A DNA stretch of 64,000 nucleotides. It comes from Typha latifolia. Taxonomy: Eukaryota; Streptophyta; Magnoliopsida; Poales; Typhaceae. Each line of letters starts with the position of its first letter. Position 1 is the first letter of the stretch. The notes beneath the pieces were generated by a model. The model was not told the DNA's origin and ran no database searches. It saw only the letters and a program-made list of their open reading frames with translations. The DNA is taken from positions 3,782,001 through 3,846,000 of the forward strand of contig CM034105.1 in assembly GCA_019914945.1 (NCBI GenBank), given 5' to 3'. The position numbers and the translations under genes are program-made. This document shows, piece after piece, positions 47,480 to 60,924 of the stretch.

Positions 47480-48809
47480 CTATCCCTCCAAAAGAGTTTT
47501 AGCAGCTTCTTCTTTCTCATTTCATCATTTCACGAACTCTTTTCTTTCTCCTTTTATTTTATTTTTCGATAACATTTATTTCTACAAAACCTTTTAAGAG
47601 AAAAAGGTCTTAATTGTGATTAGCTTCCACACATATCAGTAGTTATTCCTTACAAACAAGCACTTGAGAGACAAAATTGAAACTATTATTATTAATTTTT
47701 TGATACAAAGGATCCAAATAATCCAGAGGAATCTAACATGAGAATTAGGGAGGTTGATGAATTCAACTGCGATTATTGCAAATTTTAGACCGACACATCC
47801 CTGTAGCAATTATCAAGGTTGCTTTCGAGAATGAATTATTTCTTCATGAGAATGACACGCTTCATTCAATTAGAATGACAGCAAAGACTCTTCACAAGCA
47901 CATCACTCTCCACTACCAACAGGGGTTGCCCGCTTTGATGCTGAGATGTTCTCCACCTTATAAAGAGAGAGAGAGAGAGATGCAGAAACTTTTCGCCTCA
48001 CATGTTCGACGAAATCTGGCAAAGAAAAATATATGCAGGTCATACTCTTATTTCTGAGAAAGATTGTTTCCAGGACTTTGAACTCACAACCTCTTAAACG
48101 TAAAGGAGCAGGAGTTTCGATCGAGTCACACTGAATGATAATGTCTACTAAAATTACAATGTTATGCCTGTTATAAAAATATTAAAAAAAAGTGGGCAAA
48201 GTTACTATACATTGGGTAGAATGCAGCTTGATAAACAAGTGCTCCAAGTTGGAAGCTCACCTGATTCTCTCTGTGCGAAAATACGTTGTCTTTTTGATGT
48301 GGATGAATTCCTGACTCTTCCAATGAGCTAAATATTGGGCATCATATGAGAAAAGTCACCATGGGTCCACCATTTTTGCTGTCTATTTGCAAAGAATATT
48401 TCTACAGTGAGTCACACAAGTATAACAATTACAACCACTAGATATCAAAATCAGTGGGGAGAAGCATGGATAAGATAAACATCTGAGAAATTCACTTGGG
48501 CTTCTAATAGAAAAAAGAAAAAGCATATAAAATGTAACATCAATATAGTGGAAGAACTAGAATAGCCACATGAATTCACCCATAAAATCTACCACATAGA
48601 ACTTATTCTCCATCAGCAATCAATTATCATTTACTGCAAATAAATGGCTTGTCCAGAAATTGTAATGTTGGGTCTCTTTCAGGACCACCTCTAGTGTTGC
48701 CCACCCTCCATTATTATGTGGGCTGCTGTTCCCTTAACGAAGATCCAATGCAGTTCATGAACTCAAGAGAAGAGCTGAGATTAACTGATCTCTGAGCTTG
48801 AAGGTAAAG
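47480..48809. other. Spacer and AKT2 promoter/5' region
   Basis: No gene is supported. A frame at 47776-48057 contains a short GA run and no recognisable domain. The AKT2 5' UTR probably occupies the last few hundred bases; its extent cannot be fixed from sequence. Confidence 0.5.
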
Positions 48810-51640
48810 ATGCTGGGTCGAAAATTTAAGAGCACCAATGGAGCATGTGATTGTGAGAAGCATGCCAACGAAAGATCCTACCATGAAGACGATGAGTCAA
48901 CATCCTTAAATCTTCGCAAGCTCTCGAAGATGGTACTCCCTCCTTTGGGCATATCCGGCTACAACCAGACTCAGATGGAAACCCACGGGAAAATTATCTC
49001 ACCCATGGATTCGAGATACAGGTGCAAACAACTTATATGTATGCTTTTTTTGCTCAAAAGTTAATAGCTAGGCAAGCATGTAAGTCTTCACTATAATTTA
49101 CTGGATGTAGTACAACTTGCTCTCTAGGTAGTAACAACAAAATTTAGAAAGAACTAGAACATAAACACTTGATATTAGAATAAGACAATTTTAGTCAGCT
49201 ACAATAAAGGTCCAAAAGGAAAGGTAAATTACCTGTCATAGTTTCTGTTACAAAGCTTTGATCCTTCAGGTGTTGGGAGACATTCATGGTGATCCTTGTA
49301 GCCTACTCTGCATGGGTTTACCCTTTTGAGATTGCGTTCATGAACTCTTCTCCGAAGGGAGGACTCTGCATCGCTGACGACATTGTTGATATATTTTTTG
49401 CCATCGACATAATCTTGACATTTTTCGTGGCTTATATTGATTCAAGGACACAACTCCTTGTTCAGGATCAGAAGAAGATTGCCATCAGGTATATTTCTCC
49501 AGCTGTAAGCTATTCTTCTGTCAGTAATTTATTTCATGTTAGCATGGCAAGTGACATAAAAGAGACTAGAGGAACCTTTCAAGCGCCTCACCCTCCATCT
49601 GAATAACTAGAATTCAGCTGTCTTGTCATGTGTCCAACCAATGATCATCAGTAGAATGAAGAACTAGTACCTTTAATCTATCAATACAATGAACAATCAT
49701 TGTGATGAAATGTCAAACCATCACCTGGAAGCCAGACACATATCTTCCTAATAAAAATTAATACTTTCAATAGATGGATTGCTTTTCTTGGTTGGAAGGA
49801 TCAGTAGTAACTATTAAGTATCTTGAATGCAAGCTTGCTCAACATCTCTAATCTGTGTCATAAGCATGAGCTTTTCCTAAGAGTGCACTGTGCAGAGATT
49901 TACAAACTAAATCAAGAACCATCGAATCGCCATCACAGGTGACAACAGAATTTATGCGAGCAATAAATACAGAACTGTAACCAGCCTTCCTTGTAATTAT
50001 GGATGAAGAGACTAAGGAAACTTTGTCAACAATATGAAACGTGGCAATAACAAGCTCTACACAATTATGTTGGGTCTCAACCACTAAGTAAATGGGCCAT
50101 TGCAGACTAAGACATATGAGGTTGTGAGCCAAGTGATGGCCCACATGCAGGTCAGCCGCTCATGGTGTTCTGCTGGAGTTTTCCTCACCCCTCAGGGACC
50201 TAAGGCATAAATAAGACAAACCACCATACAGATGTCAGAGTTTCACATCTTTTTAATTACTTTCTTAAACAAGATGAATGATTGTAGATTTTCCCTTGTA
50301 ACCCTTCAAGAAGTGGTTCACAAAGGTGGCAAAAAATTTCAGAGTTAACTAACATTTTGTAGCTCAAAAGAAATAAATTCCTTCGTGGTTTTATCCAATA
50401 ATTTGAGACAATAAGTGAATAACTTCATACGGTATATAGGTGGTATATACTTCTTTCAAGTGTCCAAAAAATGATAGTTCATAATAGCATTTTCATGTAT
50501 TTTCCCCATGATATAATAATATATCACATAGCAATGTAAGGATGTTGATACCAATGATCTGACCTGGTTAAGCCAAGAAGCAAAGCAACACAAGTGGTAG
50601 TAAACAGATTTCTACTATAAGGATCTCTTACTACTTGTTATACGACGAACCTGATTTTTCTATCTAATTGGCATTTTCAGGTATCTTTCGACATGGTTCA
50701 TCATGGATGTCGCCTCAACAATACCATTTGAAGGTCTGGGATACTTAATCACAGGAGAGGTCAAGGAAGGAGTCTCATACAGCATATTGGGCATATTAAG
50801 ACTTTGGCGTCTAAGGAAGGTCAAGCAGTTCTTCACAAGGTAACAGTACTTCCTTTGTAAATTGTAACAGGGCATTCTTCTATCCCTCGGTTTGTAAAGT
50901 TCTGATCATGCTGGTTGTCCTATCCTTGCAGGCTAGAGAAAGATATCAGGTTCAGCTATTTCTTGATAAGATGTGCTAGACTCTTGGCAGTGAGTAGAAA
51001 TTCCATTTTCTTAATTTCAAAACAGAATGTGCCCACTAAATTTAACACTTTCAAGCTGTTCAAAAATTGTAAAAATAAAATAAAAAATTAAAAGTAAAAG
51101 TAACAACTCAGACGTAACTATGCATAAGTTAACCATCTATTTAGATCACAAAAAAGAAGTTGACATCCACAATCTGCAGCCTAATGTTGCCGCCATCCCA
51201 TGTATAGTCAATTACAGCTTTGGCAAACAGCAAATCCAGATAATGTAACTATCTTCACTTAAAAGATATATAGTAAGAAGTCCATAAAGGCAATGAAATA
51301 TTACTGGTGCAGGTTACCCTTTTCCTGGTGCATTGTGCTGGATGCCTCTACTACTTGCTGGCCGATCGTTACCCACATCAGGGAAAGACATGGATTGGTG
51401 CAGTTATCTCAAACTTCCGTGAAGCTAGTCTGTGGATCCGTTATATCACCTCCATTTATTGGTCTATTACTACGATGACCACTGTTGGTTATGGTGATCT
51501 CCATGCTGAAAATACAGGAGAGATGATCTTTAACATATTTTACATGCTCTTTAACCTAGGCCTAACCGCCTACTTAATTGGGAATATGACAAATTTGGTT
51601 GTTGAAGGAACACGGCGCACAATGGAATTTGTAAGAATAG

Positions 51641-51734
<94 letters not shown>

Positions 51735-53595
51735 CTCTCACATGCATTAACCATTTCTGTGATAGTAGTTGTAATAAGAATTGAAATGCTTCAAGCCTCA
51801 ACTATGAATTACAAAAATTTGAAAAGGACAGTTACAGCATATTAACTGCAACATTGGCATAAAACAACAGAGAATAAGAAGTAAATTAACACGTCTTTAG
51901 GTTTCTGGATCAAGTTTTGTTGTAGAGGTAGGGAAGCAGTAGGCTGAAAAGCATGTCACAGCTCTTTGAAATATGATTAAGTTTCTTGATTTGAGGATAC
52001 CTATCATACTGCAGAGGAACAGCATAAGGGCTGCGTCAAATTTTGCAAGCAGAAATCATCTACCTCCGCAGCTGAAGCAGAAGATACTAGCATATATGTG
52101 CCTTAGATTCAGAACAGAGATTTTGAACCAGCAACAATTGATGGACCAACTGCCCAAGTCTATATGCAAAAGCATCTACGAGCACCTCTTCCTACCAACT
52201 GTTAAGGAGGTCTATCTCTTCAACGGTGTCTCGAGGGAGGTGCTTCTGCTTCTGGTAAGAGTGTTCTTTGATCTAATAAAGAAAGGAAAACTGTATACTG
52301 ATCCCCAAGATGTTTTAATAGGCAACAACAATGAAACCCGAGTATATACCACCTGGGGAAGATGTCATACTGCAAAATGAAGCACCAGATGATGTCTATA
52401 TTGTGGTCACAGGTGAAGTTCAGATCATATATCCTAAAGATGAGGGAGAACAAGTGGTAGGAACCTTAACTAGAGGAGATATATTTGGAGAAGTTGGTGC
52501 TCTTTCTGGGAGGCCACAAAGCTTAACATTCAGGACAAGAACGTTATCCCAGCTTCTTAGGCTAAAGCGGAGTACCCTTAGAGAAGCCATGCAAATGAAA
52601 CAAGAGGACAGTATCTTAATTATCAGGAACTTCCTTAAGGTAATGATTATGAAGTATTTAAGGTTCTCTCCCACAATCATTTGCTTCAATTCTTTACAAT
52701 TTTTAACACGATGATTTCTTCTTGTGATTATTTGACATATTTGCAGCATCAAATTGAATTTAATGATATCAAAGTTGAAGATTTACTAGGAGAGAATGGC
52801 GAATATGATGATACCAACATACCATGTAATCTCCTTACTGTAACAGCTACAGGTAATAGTAGCTTCCTTGAAGATCTTCTCAAATTGGGGATGGATCCCA
52901 ACATTGGTGATTCCAAGGGAAGAACGCCACTGGTATGATTTTCATCCCTGAGACACACATGCTACTATGTATTATCAAACTTACAATTAACTTACAATTT
53001 TGATGCTTCTATATATCACACAAAAAGGCATGCTATCACTACTTCCTGTTGAACTCACAAGTTCCTCAACTGATTGTGCAGAGGGAAACTTAAAAGTGTA
53101 CCTGCATAATACAAATTTGCAGATTAAAATTATCTGAACACATCAATTCTTTGCCAAATAGGCCAAATGGCCCTACCCATTTCAATCATTCATAAAGCAT
53201 CAAACTCAGAAATATAATTGATTTATCACAGTTGTGCTTTCAATGATAATGTACATCAATGTGTGTAGCTGTGAAACATATCATGAGTTGTAGCATATGT
53301 GCAAACTTATATTTGTGGAGACAATTGAAGCTGTTGCATGCTTAAATGTAATTAAGAACCTCATTTTATGAAAGTATAATAGCAATAATTCAAGACTACT
53401 TATATCATACAAGTGATGCTTCGGAACTGAATTCATATCTATATCTGTGGGTCAAGGGAAGTATACAAATGAGAGTGGAGAAGAGAATGGTATTCTTTCA
53501 TTACAAGCATAGTTTGTAAGTATAAGGTGATAGTAGAGGGGAGTAAGTAGGTGTGAAATTGAAAGGTCAATAGATTCAGAAGAAAAGAATGAACA

Positions 53596-53626
<31 letters not shown>

Positions 53627-54938
53627 GGTGTTTGTGCATGGCTGCATGCCTGCTTATATATGCACATACATGTATCTGAATACTGAATAACATCTTGATC
53701 CTCTTCTTCTGATTCTCTTGGTGTGCATAAGGTGGAAACTTCTAGATATAAAGAAAAATTCTTGGTCACAATTATTTCCATTATATTACAGTAATCTTAG
53801 ATCCTTCTTGTTGCAACTTCTAAGTTCTAACTACCAATTTGCGGCCTCTGATATTGTAGCACATAGCAGCATCAAAGGGATATAAGGACTGTGTTTTGGT
53901 TCTACTCAGGCACGCTTGCAATGTAAATATAAAAGGTAAGTAACTCACATGCAAACTTTGTTAGCTTTAGTAAATCTCTCATAATTCTGACTTCAACCAA
54001 ATGATTACAGATATTTATGGCAACACTGCATTATGGCTAGCCATCACTGCAAAGCATCATAAAATTTTCAGCATCTTATTCCACTTCGCTTCCATGTCCA
54101 ATCCCCATGTCAGGGGCGATCTCCTTTGTCTTGCAGCAAAACGGAATGATCTTACAACATTAAAGGAGCTTCTAAAATATGGTTTAGACATAGATTCAGA
54201 GGACCATGAAGGATTAACATCTCTGCAAGTAGCCTTGGCTGAAGATCATGTAGAAATGGTACAATTTTTGCTCCTGAATGGAGCAAGCATAGAAAAGGTA
54301 AATCTCAATGTGTGGAAAACAACAAAGATGACACAAGAAGATTTACAGGAATTGATACAAAAGAGGGAAGTAGGATATCCAATATCAATACTAGAAATAC
54401 CCAAGGAACTTAAGAAAACAAGACCAATTGGGGAAAAATGTCATATGAGGACACCAAGCACAAGAGATGGATTTCATCCAAGGGTTAGCTTGTACAGGGG
54501 CCACCCACTGCTGAGAAATCCTTGCTCAGAAGCTGGGAAGCTTATAAGCTTGCCAAACACAATGGAAGAACTAAAAGGCATTATAGGTATGCATACTTTC
54601 TTTTCTTACATATCATGCAAATCGTAAGAACCAATTGATTCAATTCCATGAATAAAATCATATTAGCTCAGTTATGGCCCTGAATATAAGTTCATTTGAT
54701 GAAATCATCGGTATAGAACTATTGAATTATTTGTTGGTCGAAGAATTCGCTAAGCACACTGATAATTCATTTATTGACAGGAGAGAAATTCAGAGTTGAT
54801 ACAAATTACACAATTATTACAAATGAAGAAGGAGCAGAGATTGATTCCATTGAAGTTATTAGAGATAATGATAAACTGTTCGTAGTCACCGAAGACGAAC
54901 TTCTGAAAGTCAATATGTCTTGTGGCTATGTATTCTAA
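48810..54938 (+). CDS. AKT2: AKT2-type Shaker potassium channel with cNMP-binding, ankyrin and KHA domains
   Basis: Eleven exons: 48810-49021, 49270-49488, 50681-50839, 50932-50989, 51313-51630, 52015-52254, 52322-52639, 52747-52932, 53860-53935, 54011-54586, 54781-54938, giving 839 residues in frame. Residues 72-300 form the six-helix channel, with acidic S2-S3 segments, the S4 sensor [16 protein letters not shown] and the K+ selectivity filter TTVGYGDL (about 272-279). The C-linker and cyclic-nucleotide-binding fold follow ([36 protein letters not shown]), then ankyrin repeats (about 530-690, for example [12 protein letters not shown]) and a C-terminal KHA region ending CGYVF. The sequence [21 protein letters not shown] is closest in memory to cereal AKT2. 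AKT2 channels are weakly rectifying, phloem-expressed, and help load and circulate K+. The first residues of S1 read RCWETF, where homologues recalled have RWWETF. Intron 5 opens with a long TC/TA microsatellite. Confidence 0.94.
51642..51731. repeat. (CT)n(TA)n compound microsatellite in AKT2 intron 5
   Basis: A CT run at 51642-51700 is followed by a TA run at 51701-51731. It starts 11 bases downstream of the exon 5 splice donor (GTAAGA at 51631). Confidence 0.95.
53594..53626. repeat. CATA tetranucleotide repeat in AKT2 intron 8
   Basis: Eight CATA units within the 927-bp intron between AKT2 exons 8 and 9. No effect on splicing is suggested by its position. Confidence 0.9.
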
Positions 54939-55795
54939 GTGACGTTTTCTTTTATCAAGGCACTCAAATTTTTAGAGGGCCCTATACTTCCTAGAGCGTA
55001 ATTTTGCGTGCAGTTATGGTAACACACAATAGTTGAGTTATGAATTGATAAACAAGAATACAGTGTACATGTCTAAACCCTGGTATATGAAGCCATATTT
55101 TCCTATGCTGCTTTCTATCTGACGGCTTCTCTTCCTCCAAATTTCACCTCATTCTTCTAACAGATGGCGGGATTTTATGTGCTCTCGAAATGCAACTAAT
55201 CTACGACTTGATGTTACCTACCGAGTTAGTAGTCACCCACAATAACAAGCATCTTGAAATACTCTGAATGATTGTTTAGTCTTCTAAAGAGATAAAAAGA
55301 AAAACCAAGAATGTTGTCAAATGCCTCTTAAGAATTCAGTATAAACCACATATCGTACCCACTTTTCAATCTCCCAATGAAATTTATCTCAGAAAATAAC
55401 AAGAATATCTTAGTCATTCCACCATCAAATTGGGTCTCAAATACTGAAGGGCAAAATCGACAACCAAAAGAACGGCTTTTATAGGATGATACGGACCTAA
55501 AAATTCCTTCTTCTTTTTTCTTTGTTTTGCGAATTTCAACTTTACAGCACCATAAAATATCAAATACTAACTACTACCCTAAAGAATGCTATCTCGTCTC
55601 TCAAAAGGTGATCAAACTCACATACCAACTTCAGAAGCAAACTCCCCTCTCAACAATAAACCAAACTACCAGTTTAACACCGTTTTAGAAAATAAAAATT
55701 CAAGATTGGTACAATATAGTGAAGGGCAAAGATGTTGCAGGATGGATTGAATCAACTAATAGAACTCTGAAAGAGAGAAAAGAAAAAATAGTAGC

Positions 55796-55836
<41 letters not shown>

Positions 55837-58800
55837 AAAAACAAATATTTGAAAGAAAATTAGGTTTAGGCTGATCACTGACCTCTACGAACGAAGTGGA
55901 TATCTTTGATTCCCCGAGATCAACTACGAGCATCACGTCCACTTCCCGAATAGCGGATGGGATCAACATATTTGAAGAATAAAACCCAGAGATTCTACTA
56001 GACACCGATCACACGATCACTAAGTCACTAACCATTCCTTATTTCCTCATATATTTATTAAACAATTTAACTAAACTTTCCTAAAAAAAAGTCAGCAAAG
56101 ACCTCGTAGATCGTAGAAACAAAATTGCTTCTCTAAACTACCGCACCTTCAAATTACCAAATTACTAAATAATTTTCTTTGTAATAATTATAAACACCAA
56201 CTTTAGTACCATTCTTATTCCTAAATAATAGTTATCACATTCTAAAATATTTATATTACTCGTTAGAATTATATTTTTTACCGCACACACTAACCTAATT
56301 TCATAAAAAATAAAATATATGTTTCTCTTCTTTTTTCTGTATATCATATTAAAAATAATTATTACACTTTTATTTTAAAATAAAAATAAACAAAAATAAT
56401 TATTATTTCTAAAATAAAATTATTATCTTAAAAATAATTACAAAATATCTTTTATAAAATTGACCTAATTCCTAAAATTGAAAATTAGTTTGATTGTTTA
56501 TTTTGTTTTTATTTATTATACTTTCGCTCGGCAATACGACAAAGGTTTTTATAACAGACTCGTAACAAGTTTAGTGGTAACAATATAATTAATTAATTAA
56601 TTAATTAAAGCCAACTATAGCAATATTCACACAACCGCCTCTAAAGGCGACTGACTCTTCCATCCTAACCGTTGATCAAATCAAATGAATGGTCCAAGAT
56701 GACAGATTAGAGTAGAAATGGTGGACCCGGGAGGCATTGATTTGCCTCCTTTTTCCACATGAAATTGTTACCATTCTGGCATTCATTTATTTCATTCTCC
56801 ACCTTTTCCGGATAAAATTATTACCATTCATAACCAATAGTAGAGGAGAGTGTGTCGTTTTTTTTTTTTTTTTTTTTTTTTTTTGGTAAGTGCTGTAATT
56901 TTGTTCTTACTATTTGGTCAAATTGTGAGATTTTTATGACTACGACTAAGGAGGTCATGGATTCAACTCCAACTCTAAAGTGTTTAGTTCGGAGCAATGA
57001 CACATATAACTTAAAGTATAGACTAGGTAGCTAAATATTTGATGAAATCTAAGTGTCTCTGTATCTAGAGAGGTTTGGCCATTTGTCAACCCAAATCTAA
57101 ATCTACTCTTCAGGCTAATAAATTATTAAAAAAAATTAAGATTTAAATTTTTAATGCTGATTGGATAAATGGACGTCTCTTTTATGTTTTCATAAATATC
57201 ATGCTTCATTTCTTTTATTGTTGTACTATGGAATATTTAGAAGACCCAAAATAATGTTATTTTAAACTCTGAGTCCAGAATTTGTTGTGGTTGTTTAGAA
57301 ACTTTAAATAATACAAATTATCTCATTAAAAAAAAATATATATATATATATATCTTATCTTATTGGTACCCTAAAAAGAGAAAAAGAAAAGAAAATAAGA
57401 ACATTTTACTCTACTTTGCCCGCTTTCTCTTGCTTTTTAAAGAAAGACGAGTATAAAATAAGTAAGGGCATTTTAATTATCTTAGAAACATAATTATACT
57501 AATGTCCTACGCTAAAACTATTATTTGATAAAATTATAGCTCGATTTATAAATATTAAAAAGTAGAAGGTTTAAATCGAAAAGACACGGTGTTGAAGTGC
57601 AAAAAATATTTATACAAAGTATTTATTGTTGTATGTAGTACAGTTGGTATGATGTGAGGATACGGAAAAGCATCAGGCTTTTCAGATCGCATCTTCTGAG
57701 GAATTAAAGCTAGCATTCATTTATTTTAAGTACGGTGTTTGATTTAAATATTTTTACGTGATGAATAAATAATTAACGAGTTCAGCGTGATTTGATGTGA
57801 TGCTTTTTTTATTTAAAAATATTAAAAGCATTTCATTTTTTGTCTATATTTTCTGACATTTTACCCCCTTAATTATTAATTTTTTTTTAAATTCTCATTT
57901 CATTTTTTGTCCATTAAATTTTTTACTTAAAATTTTAATTATTTATAAAATTATAACTAAGAAGATCTAAGAAAATCAAAACTCACCTTCTCTCCTTAAT
58001 TATTTTTTTATCTTTTTAAAATTTTATATTTTTAAAATAATTATATAGAATATGATGAGATGACATCTCTCAAGCTTGTTTTGTTCATTTAAGCTGACAG
58101 TTTAGAGACAATATTATTTAAAATAAAAAATATTAGCATAGTGTTTTTTGGGACCCATTTTCAGCTACAAATAACTTCATTAGTTTGTTTTCATGAATTT
58201 TTTGGATTTTATCTCTCTATTTATTTTTATTTTTTTTAGATATAAAAATATTTATGCATCATCAATATTTTAACTATCTAATTTAAGTTTCAAGTTATAT
58301 GCATCGTCGAACAATTACTTCGAATCAAACACCACTAAGATTTACTCTAAGCCGTCGCGCTGCAAAATTGCTCATCCAAACTAATTGCATAGTTGAACAA
58401 TCAATCAAATCAAACTAAATTATTAAATAATTTCTCTAAGATATTATTAGGAGTTAGAATCAAATAAACCCATGAACTTATTAATTATAAAGAATGTACC
58501 TACCGACTGTACTATCTTTTGTCTCTCTTTACAAATAAGGACACAAATGTAAAAGAAAAAAAAATCCAATTCACCGGGTAGTCAACTTTGACCGACAGCT
58601 CCTCCTAATTCCCTTCTATTACATCCTCACTCCTCTCTAGACAAAGGACGTCGAAACTGGATCAGAATAAGTTAATAATGTAGGGTGGGAAATGAGATTT
58701 ATCCTAATTCGAGTGCACCGAAGCCCAGGGAAAGTGAGGAGGCTCCTTTTGTGGGTATTAGAGTGCAAGTCCAAGAAAGTCACTTTCCAACGCACAAGCT

Positions 58801-60002
58801 CTCTTTGGGCGTATGCGGCTTGTGAGCGAAGGGCGTCGTCTCCCAAGCCCAAAACGACAGAGAAAATTATTCTTTCTCCTCTCCTCTCCTCTCCTTTCCT
58901 TCGGGTATTCATATATTTACAAGTAACACCCTCGTTTTTAACTTTATTATTTATAAATATGCTTTTTATTTGCCAAAGTATGTATGTGGAGTAATATTCC
59001 ATCTATTTTACTCTTTTAGAGGCTTCATTTTAACACGATGATTTCGGTTTGGACGGTACGATATGACTTGATATTTTTCTTTAATAAATAAAGAGCTATA
59101 TTTATAAATATTTTTTTTAAAAAAAAGAGTAAGTTATTTATAATATAGTTAAAATATTGAGTGTTTTACATCTCCATGATCATTCTTATCAGGACCATCA
59201 AGTAGTTGGGATCTTTCCAAGTTCTTACTTTGATCACCCGTACCAAAGCTATTTATTATGAAGAAAGAGAACACCACCTAGTGCTATGAAGCTCATGTAA
59301 TATAACTACAAGATTACTGATTCTATAGCTCAAAAAAAACACCAAAGATCCATATAAAAAGTCTCAAAAGAGGCTCATTTGAGACAGATGCTCAGCAGCG
59401 GCAACAGCAGCAGAATAACCATTGTGATATTTTGAGGTCCATTCTTGCAACACGGCTAGTTTGTATAGTTTTATCTTAAAAGAAAATGGAAGTACTTTCC
59501 CATCACCAATGATGCCTGTGCAAAAACCTGGCAAACTTTCCAATCAATGCTGCAAATAGTACTGAACTACAGTAAAAAGCTAGATAAGAATCTATCAGGT
59601 AGAGGACTAATCAAGCATCTTAGTACTGACCCATGAAGCTTAAACTATAGTTTCTTTTTATTTGTTTTAAATTTTATCATTTCTAACAAAGTTTGAAACT
59701 TATTTATTTGGATATAATATTTGATGAGCAAACTTAAAAAATAATAAGAAACTCCTTGAAGTACTCTTAAGATTCCCTGGTCACCCCTATCTTCCCCTGT
59801 CATGCATCAAGATCACCAACCATCACACCACACTCTCTCTACTCGTGACCCCCCTTCTCTTTTACGTCTCGCATGGCTCCTTCCTTAGACCTCCCTTGTC
59901 CCTTTCCTCCATCTCCCCGTCCATAATTCCAAACCTACACTTATAAGCAACACCAAGCCCACCATACAGAGTATCACAACAAAGGAGAAAGGAGAAAGAG
60001 GG
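54939..60002. other. Long AT-rich spacer between AKT2 and USP-like gene
   Basis: AKT2 3' UTR, then 5 kb in which no gene is supported. It holds a GA run (55800-55834), a TTAA run (about 56584-56607), a poly-T tract (about 56856-56884), a TA run (about 57330-57352) and a very AT-rich block at 57100-58500. The stretch 58690-58870 is GC-richer and has a 121-codon minus frame (59002-58637) without recognisable domain. At the right end, TTATAAG at 59941-59947 lies about 55 bases before the USP-like ATG and may be its TATA element. Confidence 0.5.
55800..55834. repeat. GA microsatellite
   Basis: Seventeen GA units in the spacer downstream of AKT2; no nearby start codon of a supported gene. Confidence 0.95.
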
Positions 60003-60924
60003 ATGGGAAGCAGAGGAAATGGGCAGTCTTTTGTCAGGCAGCTAAGTAGTAGTGGAGGCCATTCTCCCTACTGCATCAAGTCCACAAGGGGTTCAAGGAG
60101 GTGGGGGAAGAAGAGAAGTGGTGGTTGTGGGAACTGGGGCCAAATGGAAGAAGGTTATGGGATGATGGCAAAGAAGAGGGTGATGGTGGTGGTTGACCAT
60201 AGCTCTGGGGCAAAGCATGCAATGATGTGGGCACTGACCCATGTGGCCAATAAGGGAGACCTCCTCACTCTTCTTCATGTCATTCCTCATCACCAAGCCA
60301 TCGGAGGAGGAGGAGGAGGAGGAGGAGGGAAAGATGCTTCAATCCTTGTTAATTCTCTTGGGTCTCTTTGCCAGGCCTGCAAACCTGAGGTACTGCTAAG
60401 AAACATCACTATCAGAAGTTATCCTAATAGCTTACTCTTTTCATGCCATCTCAGGCATGAAAGATCTGGACCTTTTCTTTAACATTTCTTTCGATTCCTG
60501 CTTAGTTTGACAGATGTTTGATGTAATAGGTGGAGGTGGAAGCACTTGTGATTCAAGGGCCCAAGTTAGCCACAGTACTCGGCCAAGTTAGGAAGTTGGA
60601 GGCTTCAGTGCTTGTGTTGAGCCAGAGCAAGCCTTCACCATTTTGTTGGTAAAATTATCAACGATACTCTTATAATTTCTTCTTCGTTTTTCCATAGATC
60701 TGAAGAGAACTTGAAGAGAGAAAGAAAGATGCGCTGATCTCATTACCTCCCTTACCCATTTGGCTTCTGGTTGCAGCTTCATTCAGAGCAGAAGTGAGGA
60801 GTTTGTGGAGCAGTGCATCAACAGAGCAGACTGCCTAACTCTGGCTGTGAGGAAGCAGAGCAAGGGATTGGGTGGCTATTTGGTCAGCACTAGATGGCAG
60901 AAGAACTTTTGGCTCCTGGCTTAG
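60003..60924 (+). CDS. Universal stress protein-like (adenine nucleotide alpha-hydrolase superfamily) protein
   Basis: Three exons (60003-60389, 60530-60648, 60777-60924) give 217 residues. Residues 1-55 are a basic, Gly/Ser/Arg-rich leader without a clear targeting signal. The USP fold begins at KKRVMVVVDHSSGAKHAMMWALTHV (about 58-82, Asp in the first strand conserved), then GDLLTLLHVI, a polyglycine insert of nine residues, VEVEALVIQGPKLATVLGQV, KLEASVLVLSQSKPSP, and EEFVEQCINRADCLTLAVRKQS. The C-terminal tag RWQKNFWLLA is typical of a plant-specific USP subgroup known only by homology to adenine-nucleotide hydrolases. The usual G-2x-G-9x-G(S/T) ATP motif near the end of the fold is not present; SQSKPSPF stands in its place, so nucleotide binding is doubtful. 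No function beyond family membership can be stated. Confidence 0.86.

Noticed and set aside
47776..48057. A 93-codon frame upstream of AKT2
   Set aside because: Contains a translated GA repeat and no recognisable domain; it could belong to a transcript leader but there is no evidence.
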